59,576 nt of DNA from Chryseosolibacter indicum. GTDB taxonomy: Bacteria; Bacteroidota; Bacteroidia; Cytophagales; Cyclobacteriaceae. Below are positions 1 through 10,472 of the stretch, in pieces. The position numbers and the translations under genes were made by a program. The stretch's first letter is position 1; every line of letters begins with the position of its first letter. Where the stretch lies: positions 1 to 59,576 of the forward strand of contig NZ_JAHESD010000031.1 in assembly GCF_018598585.1 (NCBI RefSeq), written 5' to 3'. Under the pieces are notes generated by a model. It was not told the origin of the DNA. It saw only the letters and a list, made by a program, of their open reading frames with translations, and did no database searches.

Positions 1-293
1 GTAAGGGAAATTTACAGTTTTTTTCATACCGCAACTTTACAAATCTGGTTTTTAAGTTGAAAGCAGATTGCCATTAAAGGATGATTAAAGAATCCTTTTT
101 CAGCCGACTACAAGCAATCAACAAGTCATCGGTAAGAACGGATCTGATATCTGTCAAACTGTCACCGAAATAATTTGAAGAAATTATTGAAGAAAAAGAA
201 GGCCTGCAGTTTACTCTCTGCACCAACCTCGTTTTGACTTAAATCTCTTACAGCGATTGTAAGTTTAAAATTGATTTAATTCAAAAAGGGGAA

Positions 294-482
294 TTGATAA
301 AGGAAACTCTCTCACGGAGAGATTTGGTGGAAGAATTGGAAAGGACCTGCTTATGTGAAGACGAGTCGTGTATGCTTAGTCCCTCTCCTGAACAGAGAAG
401 GACTTTTTTATTTTACGAATCAGCATTGCTCGACAAGATTGCTTTCTATAATCTGGTTGCCGGCACTTTAATGTATTACTAA
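294..482 (+). CDS. small hypothetical protein, TTG start
   Basis: This is a 62-codon open frame starting at TTG, with no ATG available upstream. The product is acidic in its first half, has a CLCEDESC stretch around residues 19-26 and no membrane segment. I recognise no family. It ends about 80 bp before the nucleoside symporter and could be its leader peptide or a chance frame. The preceding 293 bases hold nothing I can support. Confidence 0.25.
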   Translation: MIKETLSRRDLVEELERTCLCEDESCMLSPSPEQRRTFLFYESALLDKIAFYNLVAGTLMYY

Positions 483-560
483 AATAAAAAAACTAAGAAA
501 GTAAGTGTTATTTTGCTGCAATATGCAGAACGCATAGACTTACAATCCTAAACCAAATAC

Positions 561-1799
561 ATGAGTAATCTGAAGATACGCCTTACCGTAATGAATTTTC
601 TTGAATTCTTCGTTTGGGGAGCGTGGTTGATTTCGTTAGGCGGCTATATGATCGTAACACTGAAGTTTTCAGGATCTGAAGTGGGTAGTATTTATGCTAC
701 CATGGGTGTAGCTTCGTTGTTTATGCCCCCTGTAATGGGCATTATAGCAGACCGGTGGATGAATGCAGAAAGGGTTTTGGGTATTTGTCATATTATAGGC
801 GCAATTCTCTTGCTTTTCGCTGCCCAGGTAAAGGATTATCCAACAATGTATCTGGTGATGTTGCTTAACTCCATGTTTTATATGCCGACGATTGCGTTAA
901 ACAATTCAGTTTCGTACGCTGTACTTCACAGCCAGCAAATAGATGTAGTTAAGTTTTTTCCTGGAATCCGCGTTTGGGGAACCGTGGGATTTGTTGCAGC
1001 CATGTGGGTGATTGACCTGGGAAAATGGACCCTTAGTCCCGTTCAATTGTACGTGAGTGCTGCAGCGGGCCTTGTACTGGGATTCTACGCTTTTACATTG
1101 CCGGCATGTCCTCCATCTAAAGTAAGAGGAGCAGGTTCCTTTTCTGCAAGACTTGGGTTGGACGCTTTTGTTCTTTTCAAAAGAAGCAGGATGGCGGTAT
1201 TCTTTATTTTTGCGATGTTCCTTGGAGCTGCACTTCAGATCACCAATACTTTTGGCGAAGCCTTTTTACATGACTTCGCTTCTTCTTACCCTGATTCATT
1301 TGCCGTTAAACATCCAAGTATATTAATGTCCGTTTCACAGATTTCGGAGACACTGTTTATTCTTACGATACCGTTTTTTCTGAAGCGCTTCGGTATTAAA
1401 CAGGTGATGTTGATGAGTATGGTTGCGTGGGTGTTACGATTCGGACTCTTTGCTTTTGGCAATCCAGGAGAAGGATTCGTGCTGTTGGTGATGTCAATGA
1501 TCATCTATGGTATGGCCTTCGACTTTTTTAATATCTCTGGATCACTGTTTGTGAGACAGGAAGCACATGGTTCTATTCTTTCAAGCGCACAAGGTTTGTT
1601 TATGCTGATGACCAATGGTATTGGAGCATTTGTAGGTGGCACCATCAGTGGCTGGGTTGTAGATTACTTTACTACAGGAGGGGCCAGGGACTGGCAGAAT
1701 ATCTGGCTTTCTTTTGCAGGTTATGCACTGATACTGGCACTTGTTTTCCCTTTTGTTTTCAGGTACAAGGAAAAGGAAACCCTGGCGAGTACTATTTGA
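561..1799 (+). CDS. nucleoside:H+ symporter, MFS (NupG/XapB-like)
   Basis: This predicted inner-membrane proton symporter would import nucleosides. The protein has 412 residues, close to the family norm of about 415, with roughly 12 hydrophobic segments. The N-terminus (RLTVMNFLEFFVWGAWL) and the segment VMGIIADRWMNAERVL around residues 57-72 match the nucleoside permease branch of the major facilitator superfamily: the fold's cytoplasmic loop after helix 2 is recognisable and the tail RYKEKE is cytosolic. It starts at ATG without a clear ribosome binding site, as is usual in Bacteroidota. It stands alone and converges with the large repeat protein downstream, a strong hairpin separating the two. 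The substrate is inferred from family only. Confidence 0.85.
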   Translation: MSNLKIRLTVMNFLEFFVWGAWLISLGGYMIVTLKFSGSEVGSIYATMGVASLFMPPVMGIIADRWMNAERVLGICHIIGAILLLFAAQVKDYPTMYLVMLLNSMFYMPTIALNNSVSYAVLHSQQIDVVKFFPGIRVWGTVGFVAAMWVIDLGKWTLSPVQLYVSAAAGLVLGFYAFTLPACPPSKVRGAGSFSARLGLDAFVLFKRSRMAVFFIFAMFLGAALQITNTFGEAFLHDFASSYPDSFAVKHPSILMSVSQISETLFILTIPFFLKRFGIKQVMLMSMVAWVLRFGLFAFGNPGEGFVLLVMSMIIYGMAFDFFNISGSLFVRQEAHGSILSSAQGLFMLMTNGIGAFVGGTISGWVVDYFTTGGARDWQNIWLSFAGYALILALVFPFVFRYKEKETLASTI

Positions 1800-1806
1800 T
1801 CTACTT

Positions 1807-1869
1807 AAGAGGCTGTCACAAAAGTCTAAAAAGTACTGCAATGACAATAGACCTTTGAGACAGCTTCTT
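1807..1869. terminator. long inverted repeat between convergent genes, MITE-like
   Basis: Two 22-nt arms (1807-1828 and 1848-1869) are complementary with three mismatches and enclose about 19 nt. The arm core GGCTGTCACAAAAG resembles the ends of small palindromic elements often seen between Bacteroidota genes (recollection of the family, not a search). Lying between two convergent stop codons, it probably also terminates transcription from both sides. Confidence 0.6.
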
Positions 1870-1891
1870 GCATAGAGCGGATTGGGTAGTT

Positions 1892-4867
1892 TTATTTCTT
1901 AACTATCGTATGGGAGGAAATCGTGCCCCCCTTATTGATCTTTACAATATACATCCCCTTCGGCCAGTTGGCCCCTATATCGGTATATTCAGTGTTCGTT
2001 CTGATATCCTTTAGTTGATCTACCGGAAGACCTGTAGCACTATATACCTGAATTTCTGCCACCTCATCATCCTTGCCTTCTATGCGCAATGTAAACTGAT
2101 TGGTAAAAGGATTAGGATAAGGGGTAAAGATTGGAGATGTTGTTGCCTCTTGTTGTAGCGTAACATCCATTAGAGCAAGCGTTTCAGTACAAGGTGAACT
2201 GGTGGGAATATTCTCATATATGTATGGCTCATAACCTGTATAATTATCTCGGGAACCGAATATGAGATGATTACCTAATGGCGCCATACCAAAAGCAACC
2301 ACCTTACCTGTAGGAACTGGTTCGGCACAAATACCATCGGTTTTCCATAAGCTACTTGAGTATTCGGACCCAAAGAACATTGCATCGCCGATGATGGCAT
2401 ATGCGATTGGTGTCTCCCAAAACTGACCGAAATTCAAATACATCAAATTCATTTGTACTGTGCCATTTTCAGTTCCATCTGTTGACCAAACTTCGTGGTA
2501 GTTGTTGTATTCATTTGCAAAAGGAAATACAATAAGCCTTCCGTTGTGCTCCACCATTAAATCGGGCTTGCCGTTGAAGTTATAAAAGCGTTCGAGTGTT
2601 GCACTACCCGTTGCTTTGTATAGTGTGCCCGTTCCCATATTGTTACCTGACCCTACATATAACTGACCCTGGTAGGAGCCCATCTTATGGACATCTAAAA
2701 CACCCAGCTCACCTTCACTAAGGTTGGTCATTTTAAAAGTGCCGGAAGCAGTACCATCGCTTCTCCATACTTCATCGCCGCCAATAGAAGGATTGCTTAA
2801 TGTAAAATATGAGATATTGCCAATACTCGTAGCAGGTATAACGCCTGCACGCACACTGCCGGGCAGTGTTTTTACTTTTACCACAGTTGTTGGCGTGGTT
2901 TTCCAAAGTTCCAATCGGCCGGCATTGGTAACAATGAGAAAGGCTGTACCCCCAGCGTTATTGATATCATGTACCTGGTCAAATTTCCTCAACCTGCCTG
3001 TAATATGTCCTTCTCCCTGTGCTTCGCTCTTCCAAATTCCTCCTTCGTTGTCGTGATAGAATAGGGCATTTCCGACAGCGGTCATATCACGGGGGAAGTT
3101 TAAAACTATTCCTCCGTTATCATCTATCACTACCTTAGTCGTAGCTTGTGTCCCTTTTGTTTTCCATAGCTGCCAGCTCCAATGTCCGTTTACAAATCCC
3201 AGCGCAGTATAGTAGAGCAAATCACCAACTATAGCCCACTCGTGTTCGTAATCCGTCTGCGCAAGCTCACGTGTTCCGGCAGTTGTTCCATCGGTTGCCC
3301 AGATATGTTTTACATCAGACATGTAACCAGCCCCCTTTATAAAAACATATTTATTACTAAGAGAAACCATTTCTCTGGGATCGCTTCCAAAAGTAGAGAC
3401 AAAGGCATCTTTAAGAATAACAGTACCTTCTGATGTTCCATCTGACTTTATTAATTTGTACACGTTCTCTTCGCCTGACTCTTCATCATATAGCCTGCCA
3501 TAAGTATACAGCGAATTGTTGAAGGCGATCATTTCCTGGTGGTAGTTGGTGTAATAGTCATCAGATAGTAAAAATCTTTTTATTCTAATTGGCGTAGTTC
3601 CGTTGTAGTCCATTGACATCAGGTAAAAATCATGATAGTCATTACTCATCTGATTCATGAAGTACACTTTTCCGTTGAGATAGGTGAAGTCAGGATCTGG
3701 TGGGTTGATGTTAGCACCTCGGGCAATAGTTATAGGAAAGGTACCCGCTTCTGTGCCATCGCTGCGGTAGATATAGTCAGTATTTCCCTTAGAGGCTATG
3801 AAATATAGTATTCCATTAATGTTCTTGAATTTACCCATAGGCAGATTAAAGGGATCTGTGCTGTTACTCCCACCTCTGCCGGGGTTCATATCTTTTACCA
3901 GAACAGTGCCTTGGTCCGTTCCATCACTTTTCCAAAGCTCTTCGCCGGTGATCCCATCACTGGCCGTAAAGAACAGTGTTCCGTTAACGTCGGTCGTATT
4001 CCTGATGCCAGAACTGGTGGCTCCTGAGCGGATATCTTTAACGCGAACAGTACCTGCCGCCGTCCCATTGCTTTTCCAAAGCTCGCTACCCGAAGAATTG
4101 TCTGTAGCAGCAAAGAACAAAGTACCGTTTACGTTAACAAAATTGTGAGGGGAACTGCTAACCTTGTGACCTGTTCTTATATCTTTTACCATCACAGTAC
4201 CCGCGGCTGTGCCATTAGACTTCCAAAGTTCGTAGCCATTTTGCCCATCGCTTGCTGAAAAATAAATGGTACCGTTTACATTGGTCAGATTTTCCGGCTT
4301 ACTACTTCCTGATACTTTCAGAATATCTTTAACCAATACAGTTCCGGCGGCTGTTCCATTGCTTTTCCAAAGCTCATTCCCATTGACATTGTTATTGGCA
4401 ACAAAGAAAAGAATACCATCGGCAGCCGTGAGGTTGTAGGGCGATGAACTGCCAGCACCGGGAACAATATCTCTTATTCGTACGGTACTGGAAGGTGTGC
4501 CATCACTTCTCCATAGTTCTGTACCACTGCTCCCGTCGTCTGCAATAAAGTAAACCCTGTTACCTACAGCAGTAAGCTTAGCAATGGAGTTGAATTTCTT
4601 TAATGCCTGTGTGTTAGCAGTAGTGCCATCACTTTTCCAAAGCTCGTTATGGCTGATGAAGTAGAAGAGGTTGTTTGTCTTGATTATTTCGGAATACTCG
4701 TTGTAGTAAGGCTCTTCAAAAACGCCTAGGTTCTTCAGCAATTTCGCTTGGGCAATTACATCAGCAGATAAGAATGAAATGAGAATGATGCTTAAGACAG
4801 TTACGCGCGCAAAACCTTTCAATGGACTAGCAACATTGAAATTGAGAGAGAGTAGTTTTTTTCTCAT
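1892..4867 (-). CDS. ELWKSDGT-repeat secreted protein with T9SS type A sorting tail
   Basis: The 991-residue protein is predicted to be secreted. An N-terminal signal segment (about residues 19-40) is followed by many repeats of about 45-50 residues built around ELWKSNGTAAGTV, each of the form 'shown on screen, then ELWKSDGT..GT'. The repeats probably fold as beta-propeller blades. The final 75 residues (TPYPNPFTNQFTLRIEG onward, with GMYIVKI) are a typical type IX secretion type A sorting domain, so the protein is expected to cross the outer membrane by the T9SS and be anchored or released. Function beyond surface exposure is unknown; the repeat family has no established activity. It is a single gene, with a 320-bp gap before the divergent ATPase. 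Confidence 0.85.
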   Translation of the reverse strand: MRKKLLSLNFNVASPLKGFARVTVLSIILISFLSADVIAQAKLLKNLGVFEEPYYNEYSEIIKTNNLFYFISHNELWKSDGTTANTQALKKFNSIAKLTAVGNRVYFIADDGSSGTELWRSDGTPSSTVRIRDIVPGAGSSSPYNLTAADGILFFVANNNVNGNELWKSNGTAAGTVLVKDILKVSGSSKPENLTNVNGTIYFSASDGQNGYELWKSNGTAAGTVMVKDIRTGHKVSSSPHNFVNVNGTLFFAATDNSSGSELWKSNGTAAGTVRVKDIRSGATSSGIRNTTDVNGTLFFTASDGITGEELWKSDGTDQGTVLVKDMNPGRGGSNSTDPFNLPMGKFKNINGILYFIASKGNTDYIYRSDGTEAGTFPITIARGANINPPDPDFTYLNGKVYFMNQMSNDYHDFYLMSMDYNGTTPIRIKRFLLSDDYYTNYHQEMIAFNNSLYTYGRLYDEESGEENVYKLIKSDGTSEGTVILKDAFVSTFGSDPREMVSLSNKYVFIKGAGYMSDVKHIWATDGTTAGTRELAQTDYEHEWAIVGDLLYYTALGFVNGHWSWQLWKTKGTQATTKVVIDDNGGIVLNFPRDMTAVGNALFYHDNEGGIWKSEAQGEGHITGRLRKFDQVHDINNAGGTAFLIVTNAGRLELWKTTPTTVVKVKTLPGSVRAGVIPATSIGNISYFTLSNPSIGGDEVWRSDGTASGTFKMTNLSEGELGVLDVHKMGSYQGQLYVGSGNNMGTGTLYKATGSATLERFYNFNGKPDLMVEHNGRLIVFPFANEYNNYHEVWSTDGTENGTVQMNLMYLNFGQFWETPIAYAIIGDAMFFGSEYSSSLWKTDGICAEPVPTGKVVAFGMAPLGNHLIFGSRDNYTGYEPYIYENIPTSSPCTETLALMDVTLQQEATTSPIFTPYPNPFTNQFTLRIEGKDDEVAEIQVYSATGLPVDQLKDIRTNTEYTDIGANWPKGMYIVKINKGGTISSHTIVKK

Positions 4868-5189
4868 AATAAGTAATTTGAGTTTTAAGAGTACCTTCTT
4901 ATCAATTGTTTAAATCAGTCTCGTGCTGATAATACCTAAAGAGGGGTGAAGATCGGCTCGCATAATTTAATGGTTGATAAAAAGAGGACTGACTCAAGTA
5001 CAGCCGAAAAAGTGCATGCCATTCGACGATATAAAACGCACATTATCCTTATATAAATCAGTTCGTCTATAAGTGTAGGTTGCCGGTAGGGCTAGTGCCA
5101 TGCGGGTATTATAATTAGTCAAAATAACTAATGAGAAGAGCAATTATAGTTGGTACCTTATATCGAGAGACCGTTTAAACTTATAGTAC
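4868..5189. other. divergent intergenic region
   Basis: This 322-bp space lies between the divergent repeat-protein and ATPase genes and must hold both promoters. I see no clear -33/-7 Bacteroidota promoter pair, no strong hairpin and no coding remnant. Confidence 0.4.
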
Positions 5190-7742
5190 ATGAGATGGTG
5201 GCAATTGGAAACAGATAATATCTTACAAAAGTTAGAATCAACGAATGATGGCTTGAGTGAAGAGTTTGCAAGGCGAAAGCTTCGTGAGGTTGGTGCTAAT
5301 GAACTGGAGGAAAAGAAGAGGAAAACACAGGTAGAAATCTTCTTTAATCAGTTTAAGGATTTTATGATTGTTGTTCTTCTGGTTGCTGCTGTTATTGCAG
5401 GTGTTGCAGGAGATTTAACAGATACAATTATCATTGCTGTAATTGTTGTACTCAACGCAGTTGTTGGCTTTGTTCAGGAGAATAAGGCTGAGAAAGCGAT
5501 GGAAGCCCTGAAGAAAATTTCTGCTTTGCAGGCGCATGTAAGGAGAGACGGAAAGCTTATTACCCTTCCTTCATCAGAGTTGGTACCCGGCGACATTATT
5601 GAACTTGAAGCTGGCAACGTTGTGCCTGCAGATATCAGGGTGTTGGAGGCGCATTCCCTTAAAGTAAATGAATCTGCATTAACAGGCGAATCAGTACCTG
5701 CAGAAAAAACACAGAAATCTTTAATGCAGGAGGAGCTTGCGCTGGGCGACAGGGCGAACATGGCTTTTAAAAGTACGCTCATTACCAATGGACGTGCAAA
5801 GGGAATTGTGGTAGCTACGGGAATGGGAACAGAGATTGGCGCCATTGCTAAAATGCTCCAACAGCAGGATGAGACCACTCCTTTGCAAAGGCGCATGGCT
5901 GATTTTGGCAGGAAGCTTTCTTACCTGGTAATTCTTATCTGTATCCTGTTTTTTGCAGTTGGATATTTAATGAAAGAAGAGCCGCTGAATCTCCTGCTTA
6001 CATCCATTTCGTTGGCGGTTGCTGCCATTCCCGAAGCATTGCCTGCTCTGATAACAGTGGCGCTCGCTGCAGGAGCCAAGCGCCTCGTGCGTAAAAATGC
6101 GTTGATCAGAAAATTATCTGCAGTGGAGACATTAGGATCTGTAACTTTTATTTGTTCTGATAAGACAGGAACCCTCACGCTGAATAAAATGAAAGTGGTG
6201 CGCTCCCAGTCTTATCGCACCGGTTTAATTAATGATCTCGATGCGCTTGAATGCTGTATCGCTTTAAATCATGATATTAAAAGATCACACGAAAGGAAGT
6301 TAATCGGTGATCCTACTGAAATTGCACTGATCGAATATTTCATAGAGAAATCGTCAGATAATAATCTGGCTCAATTGCAAAATCAATTGCCAAGAATAGC
6401 AGAACTTCCTTTTGACTCCGAGCGGAAGTTAATGACTACTGTTCACAGGTTGGATAACCGGTTTTTGATAACGTGTAAAGGCGCGATAGAATCAATAACT
6501 AATATTCTTGCCGATCGGCGTGATGCTAACCTGATGCTTGCACAGGCAGATGACATGGCGAAAGAGGGAATGCGCGTACTGGCTTATGGCTATAAGATTG
6601 TCTCCATTATGCCTGATCCTTTTACGATAGAAGCAGTTGAAACAGATTTGGTGTTTGCAGGGTTGGTGGGCATGATCGATCCCCCGCGAGAGGAGGTAAA
6701 AGTTGCTATCGCGGAATGTAAGACCGCCGGAATTACTACGGTAATGATTACAGGAGATCATCCGGCAACAGCTTCCGCAATAGCAAAGGAACTGGGGATT
6801 CTGTCTCATGGTGATATGGTAGTAACGGGAAAGGAACTTCAGTCCATGAGCGATGATGAATTTCAAAAAGACGTAGAAAAGATTCGTGTATATGCTAGGG
6901 TTTCACCTGAGCAGAAGTTAAAAATTGTAAAGGCATTGCAGGCAAAGGGCCACTTTGTATCCATGACAGGTGATGGTGTAAATGATGCACCTTCACTAAA
7001 GGCATCAGATATTGGCGTAGCCATGGGCATAACCGGTACTGATGTAAGTAAGGAGTCTTCTGACATGATATTGCTTGACGACAACTTTGCGACGATAGTA
7101 AAGGCTGTAAAAGAAGGAAGGCACATCTATGATAACATACGCAAGTTCGTCAAGTACATTATGACTTGCAACAGTGCGGAGATTCTGACTATGTTTCTTG
7201 CGCCTATCCTGGGGCTGCCTATACCTCTTTTACCGATTCACATTCTCTGGATCAATCTTGTTACAGATGGCTTACCGGGCTTAGCGTTGGGAAGCGAACG
7301 TGCTGAAGAAGACATCATGAGAAGACGGCCCAGGAAGTCAAGTGAGAGTCTTTTTTCTGATGGTATTGGTGTTCACATTGCGTGGGTGGGGTTTTTAATG
7401 GCTGTCGTTACATTAGGAACTGAGGCCTGGGCTATTCAACAGGAGATGCCACACTGGCAAACGATGGTGTTTACGGTGTTGTCCATATCACAACTGGGAC
7501 ACGTAATGGGTATCCGAAGTGACAGGCGGTCGTTGTTTAGGTTAGGCTTATTCAGTAACAAACCACTGTTGGGTGCTGTAGTGCTCACCTTATTGTTGCA
7601 ACTGGGTGTTGTTTATCTTCCTTTTGCGAACAAAATTTTCAGAACACAACCTTTAACATTGAGTGAACTTGCTATTTGTATCCTGATATCACTTGTAGTT
7701 CTCATTGGTGTGGAAATTGAGAAGGGAATAAAGAGATCGTAA
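5190..7742 (+). CDS. P-type cation ATPase, Ca2+-transporting-like (P2A)
   Basis: The protein is a membrane pump that uses ATP to move a cation, most likely Ca2+, out of the cytoplasm. It has 850 residues with the full P2-ATPase plan: cation ATPase N-terminal domain (1-60), two membrane helices, actuator domain with TGES (165-168), helix pair with PEALP (281-285), phosphorylation motif DKTGTLT (D324), nucleotide-binding domain, hinge TGDGVND (about 592-598) and six C-terminal helices. The PEALP in place of the classical PEGLP occurs in some bacterial members and leaves exact ion choice open. It is monocistronic and convergent with kup, 73 bp away. Confidence 0.88.
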   Translation: MRWWQLETDNILQKLESTNDGLSEEFARRKLREVGANELEEKKRKTQVEIFFNQFKDFMIVVLLVAAVIAGVAGDLTDTIIIAVIVVLNAVVGFVQENKAEKAMEALKKISALQAHVRRDGKLITLPSSELVPGDIIELEAGNVVPADIRVLEAHSLKVNESALTGESVPAEKTQKSLMQEELALGDRANMAFKSTLITNGRAKGIVVATGMGTEIGAIAKMLQQQDETTPLQRRMADFGRKLSYLVILICILFFAVGYLMKEEPLNLLLTSISLAVAAIPEALPALITVALAAGAKRLVRKNALIRKLSAVETLGSVTFICSDKTGTLTLNKMKVVRSQSYRTGLINDLDALECCIALNHDIKRSHERKLIGDPTEIALIEYFIEKSSDNNLAQLQNQLPRIAELPFDSERKLMTTVHRLDNRFLITCKGAIESITNILADRRDANLMLAQADDMAKEGMRVLAYGYKIVSIMPDPFTIEAVETDLVFAGLVGMIDPPREEVKVAIAECKTAGITTVMITGDHPATASAIAKELGILSHGDMVVTGKELQSMSDDEFQKDVEKIRVYARVSPEQKLKIVKALQAKGHFVSMTGDGVNDAPSLKASDIGVAMGITGTDVSKESSDMILLDDNFATIVKAVKEGRHIYDNIRKFVKYIMTCNSAEILTMFLAPILGLPIPLLPIHILWINLVTDGLPGLALGSERAEEDIMRRRPRKSSESLFSDGIGVHIAWVGFLMAVVTLGTEAWAIQQEMPHWQTMVFTVLSISQLGHVMGIRSDRRSLFRLGLFSNKPLLGAVVLTLLLQLGVVYLPFANKIFRTQPLTLSELAICILISLVVLIGVEIEKGIKRS

Positions 7743-7815
7743 AAATATGTACTTGCCTATACATAAAGTTTCTGACTTAAAGTGGTATACAAGTCCTGCT
7801 GTCATTTAAGGTCGC

Positions 7816-9762
7816 TTATTCAAGTTCCCGTTTGATTCTTACCCGTGCAATAGGACCAACAAGTATCGGTACCTTTTCGATCTCAATATTGGCTGCTTCA
7901 AGGCCATACATCTCTTCAGTTGATAAACTGAAGGATTTAATCGTTCTGTATCCGGCAATGATAAAGCGTTCAAATGTTGAGATCTCACTATCGGCGGATG
8001 CCCATGAATGAAGCGATATGAATTTGAAATCGCTCATCATGCAGTGTTTTCGCAATGAAGGATATGGACTAATCAAATCAATCTCTCCTTTATCAGCCAT
8101 CTCGTGTATGATTTTGTTGAAGAGCGCATTTACCCGGTGAGGTGTTTTGAATCCGAGTTTAATGCTGACGAAGAACGCCTTCTGCGGGATGATCGTATCA
8201 ACTTTGTATTTACTGGCGAAAGGACTATCTATTGTATCTACATGAAGAAACCAGTATACATCTGCGCGTTTCGGTCTTTTCTTAAATATCGAGTAGATAA
8301 TGTTGGAGTCGATGTATCTTCTGCTGTCTGCAACAGACAGGTAGACCAGGTTAGTAGCTTCTTTGGGTACGGCTGTATCCTGTTGCAGATCCTTGAGCAT
8401 TCCTTCATAGTGACGTAAGTCTACAAACTCTGTATGCCTTTGTCTTAACATTCTTGCTTTCAGGAAAATGAACATGAGTACGAAGAACATGAAAGCGATC
8501 AGAAAGGTGAACCATCCGCCGTGTTCGAACTTGTGAAGGTTGGAGGCAAGGAATAAACCTTCCAGCGTAAAGAACATGCAGGCAAGAAGGAATGATCGGA
8601 AGGTTGATTTTTTAACAGTAGTAAAATAGTATACAAGCAGAGAAGTAGTCATAAGCATGTTTACCGTGATGGCAAGACCATATGCACCTTCCATAGCTGA
8701 TGACTCCTCGAAAATCCATACAACAAGGATGCTTCCGATCATCAAGGTCCAGTTCATTACCGGTATATACATTTGTCCCATTGACTCGCTTGGATATCTG
8801 ACCCGCGATATTGGCCATAGCTTCAACTTCATTGCTTCGCTGATGAGCGAGAACGTTCCTGAAATCAGGGCCTGGCTTGCAATAATTGTAGCCATTGTGG
8901 CTATGATTATTCCAAAGATCAAAAACCATTCGGGCATGATAGCATAGAAGGGAATATAATCTCCCAGTTGTTGCCCTTGCTGCTTTAAAAGCCACGCACC
9001 CTGGCCGAAGTAATTTAAAAGCAGGCATATTTTTACGAAGCCCCAGCTTACCCTGATGTTTTCTTTGCCACAGTGCCCGAGGTCTGAGTAAAGCGCTTCT
9101 GCCCCTGTTGTACATAGAAATACTCCGCTTAGTAAAACAAAACCTCCTGGAGAATGTATAATTAAATTATATGCGTAGACGGGATTAATAGCTTTAAGTA
9201 TAATGGGATTTTGCAACAACTGATTCAATCCAAGGATAGCCAGCGTGATAAACCAGGCAGACATGATGGGGCCAAAGGTGCGCCCTACTACCGAAGAACC
9301 AAATTGCTGAAATACAAAAACACATAACAGAATTGCCACTACAATGCTTGTGGTAGGAATCTCCGGATAAATTAATCTCAACCCTTCCACCGCTGACGAC
9401 ACGCTTATCGCAGGTGTTATAAATCCATCGGCTACCAGGGTACAACATCCGATAATTGCGGGATAAATAACCCAACTTGCTTTGAATCTTCTAACCAATG
9501 CATAAAGTGCGAAAATTCCACCCTCGCCTTTGTTATCAGCATTCAGGGCTAGGTAGATGTATTTGATTGTTGTGATCAGTGTAAGCGTCCAAAGAACACA
9601 AGAGACTCCTCCGACTACAAGGGATTCCGTTATTTGTCTGTTGCCAATAATAAATTTCATGGTGTAGATCGGTGATGTTCCGATGTCGCCATAAATGATT
9701 CCAAGTGCAATGAGAATTCCGGCTGCCGAGAGCTGATGGTTTTTACTATTAACTGAGTTCAT
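7816..9762 (-). CDS. kup: low-affinity potassium transporter Kup
   Basis: The 648-residue K+ uptake protein (probable K+/H+ symport) has about 12 transmembrane helices in the first 430 residues and a cytoplasmic C-terminal domain. The signature ALGIIYGDIGTSPIYTM near residues 18-34 and the AVEGLRL and GGIFALYALV segments identify the KUP/HAK/KT family; length is normal. It is the last gene of a minus-strand operon: sensor kinase, response regulator, then kup only 14 bp behind the regulator. This implies that the two-component system adjusts its expression to K+ or turgor (inference). Confidence 0.93.
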   Translation of the reverse strand: MNSVNSKNHQLSAAGILIALGIIYGDIGTSPIYTMKFIIGNRQITESLVVGGVSCVLWTLTLITTIKYIYLALNADNKGEGGIFALYALVRRFKASWVIYPAIIGCCTLVADGFITPAISVSSAVEGLRLIYPEIPTTSIVVAILLCVFVFQQFGSSVVGRTFGPIMSAWFITLAILGLNQLLQNPIILKAINPVYAYNLIIHSPGGFVLLSGVFLCTTGAEALYSDLGHCGKENIRVSWGFVKICLLLNYFGQGAWLLKQQGQQLGDYIPFYAIMPEWFLIFGIIIATMATIIASQALISGTFSLISEAMKLKLWPISRVRYPSESMGQMYIPVMNWTLMIGSILVVWIFEESSAMEGAYGLAITVNMLMTTSLLVYYFTTVKKSTFRSFLLACMFFTLEGLFLASNLHKFEHGGWFTFLIAFMFFVLMFIFLKARMLRQRHTEFVDLRHYEGMLKDLQQDTAVPKEATNLVYLSVADSRRYIDSNIIYSIFKKRPKRADVYWFLHVDTIDSPFASKYKVDTIIPQKAFFVSIKLGFKTPHRVNALFNKIIHEMADKGEIDLISPYPSLRKHCMMSDFKFISLHSWASADSEISTFERFIIAGYRTIKSFSLSTEEMYGLEAANIEIEKVPILVGPIARVRIKRELE

Positions 9763-9776
9763 TTGTATTCCTTCTA

Positions 9777-10472
9777 CTATAGCAATGTCTTGTTTCCTGT
9801 GAATCGGTATCCTATACCAGATTCTGTGTTAATGTATGATGGCCTGTTAGGATCACTTTCAATTTTCTTTCTGAGCTGCGCGATGAAAACACGCAGGTAT
9901 TGAGATTCATTCTGGTGCGATGACCCCCAAATCTGTTTAAGAAGATATTGATGTGTAAGAACTTTTCCATCGTTTCTGGCGAGCAGAGACAAAAGCGCAT
10001 ATTCTGTGGCTGTAAGTTTTACTACAATGTTGTTTTTCTTGACAATTCGATTGGCAAAGTCAATGGAGAGATCGGTAAAGGCTGCGACAGAAATATTAGG
10101 TTCTCCTCCTGCCTTCCGCAAGGCAGACCGTATCCGTGCCAGCAACTCACCGGTTCTGAATGGTTTTACGAGGTAGTCATTGGCTCCATTATCGAGTGCC
10201 TGAATGATATCTTCTTCGTGGGTTTGAACGGAGATAATGATAATGGGATTAGTGTACCACTCACGCAAGTGTTTAAGAATAACATGACCGCTCTCATCAG
10301 GCAAACCCAAATCAAGTAACACGAGGTCCGGTACTTTTGTTGAAACAAGCGCTATCCCCTCCTTGCCTGAAGCAGCTTCAATCACCTGGAATTTATGGGA
10401 GTGAAGGGTTATGGTCAGCAATTTCCTGATCTGCACCTCATCATCAATAATAAGAATCAAATGACTATTCAT
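9777..10472 (-). CDS. OmpR-family response regulator, KdpE-like
   Basis: The 231-residue DNA-binding response regulator has a receiver domain (1-120) with acidic pocket IDDE, phospho-acceptor D54 in LLDLGLPD, and lysine in NDYLVKPF. A winged-helix OmpR/PhoB output domain (about 130-228) ends GIGYRF. Overall similarity in my reading is to KdpE. The start overlaps the kinase gene by 8 bp, so the two are translationally coupled, and kup follows. Expected role: transcriptional response to K+ limitation. Likely targets include its own promoter (direct repeats at 11579-11624). Confidence 0.85.
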   Translation of the reverse strand: MNSHLILIIDDEVQIRKLLTITLHSHKFQVIEAASGKEGIALVSTKVPDLVLLDLGLPDESGHVILKHLREWYTNPIIIISVQTHEEDIIQALDNGANDYLVKPFRTGELLARIRSALRKAGGEPNISVAAFTDLSIDFANRIVKKNNIVVKLTATEYALLSLLARNDGKVLTHQYLLKQIWGSSHQNESQYLRVFIAQLRKKIESDPNRPSYINTESGIGYRFTGNKTLL

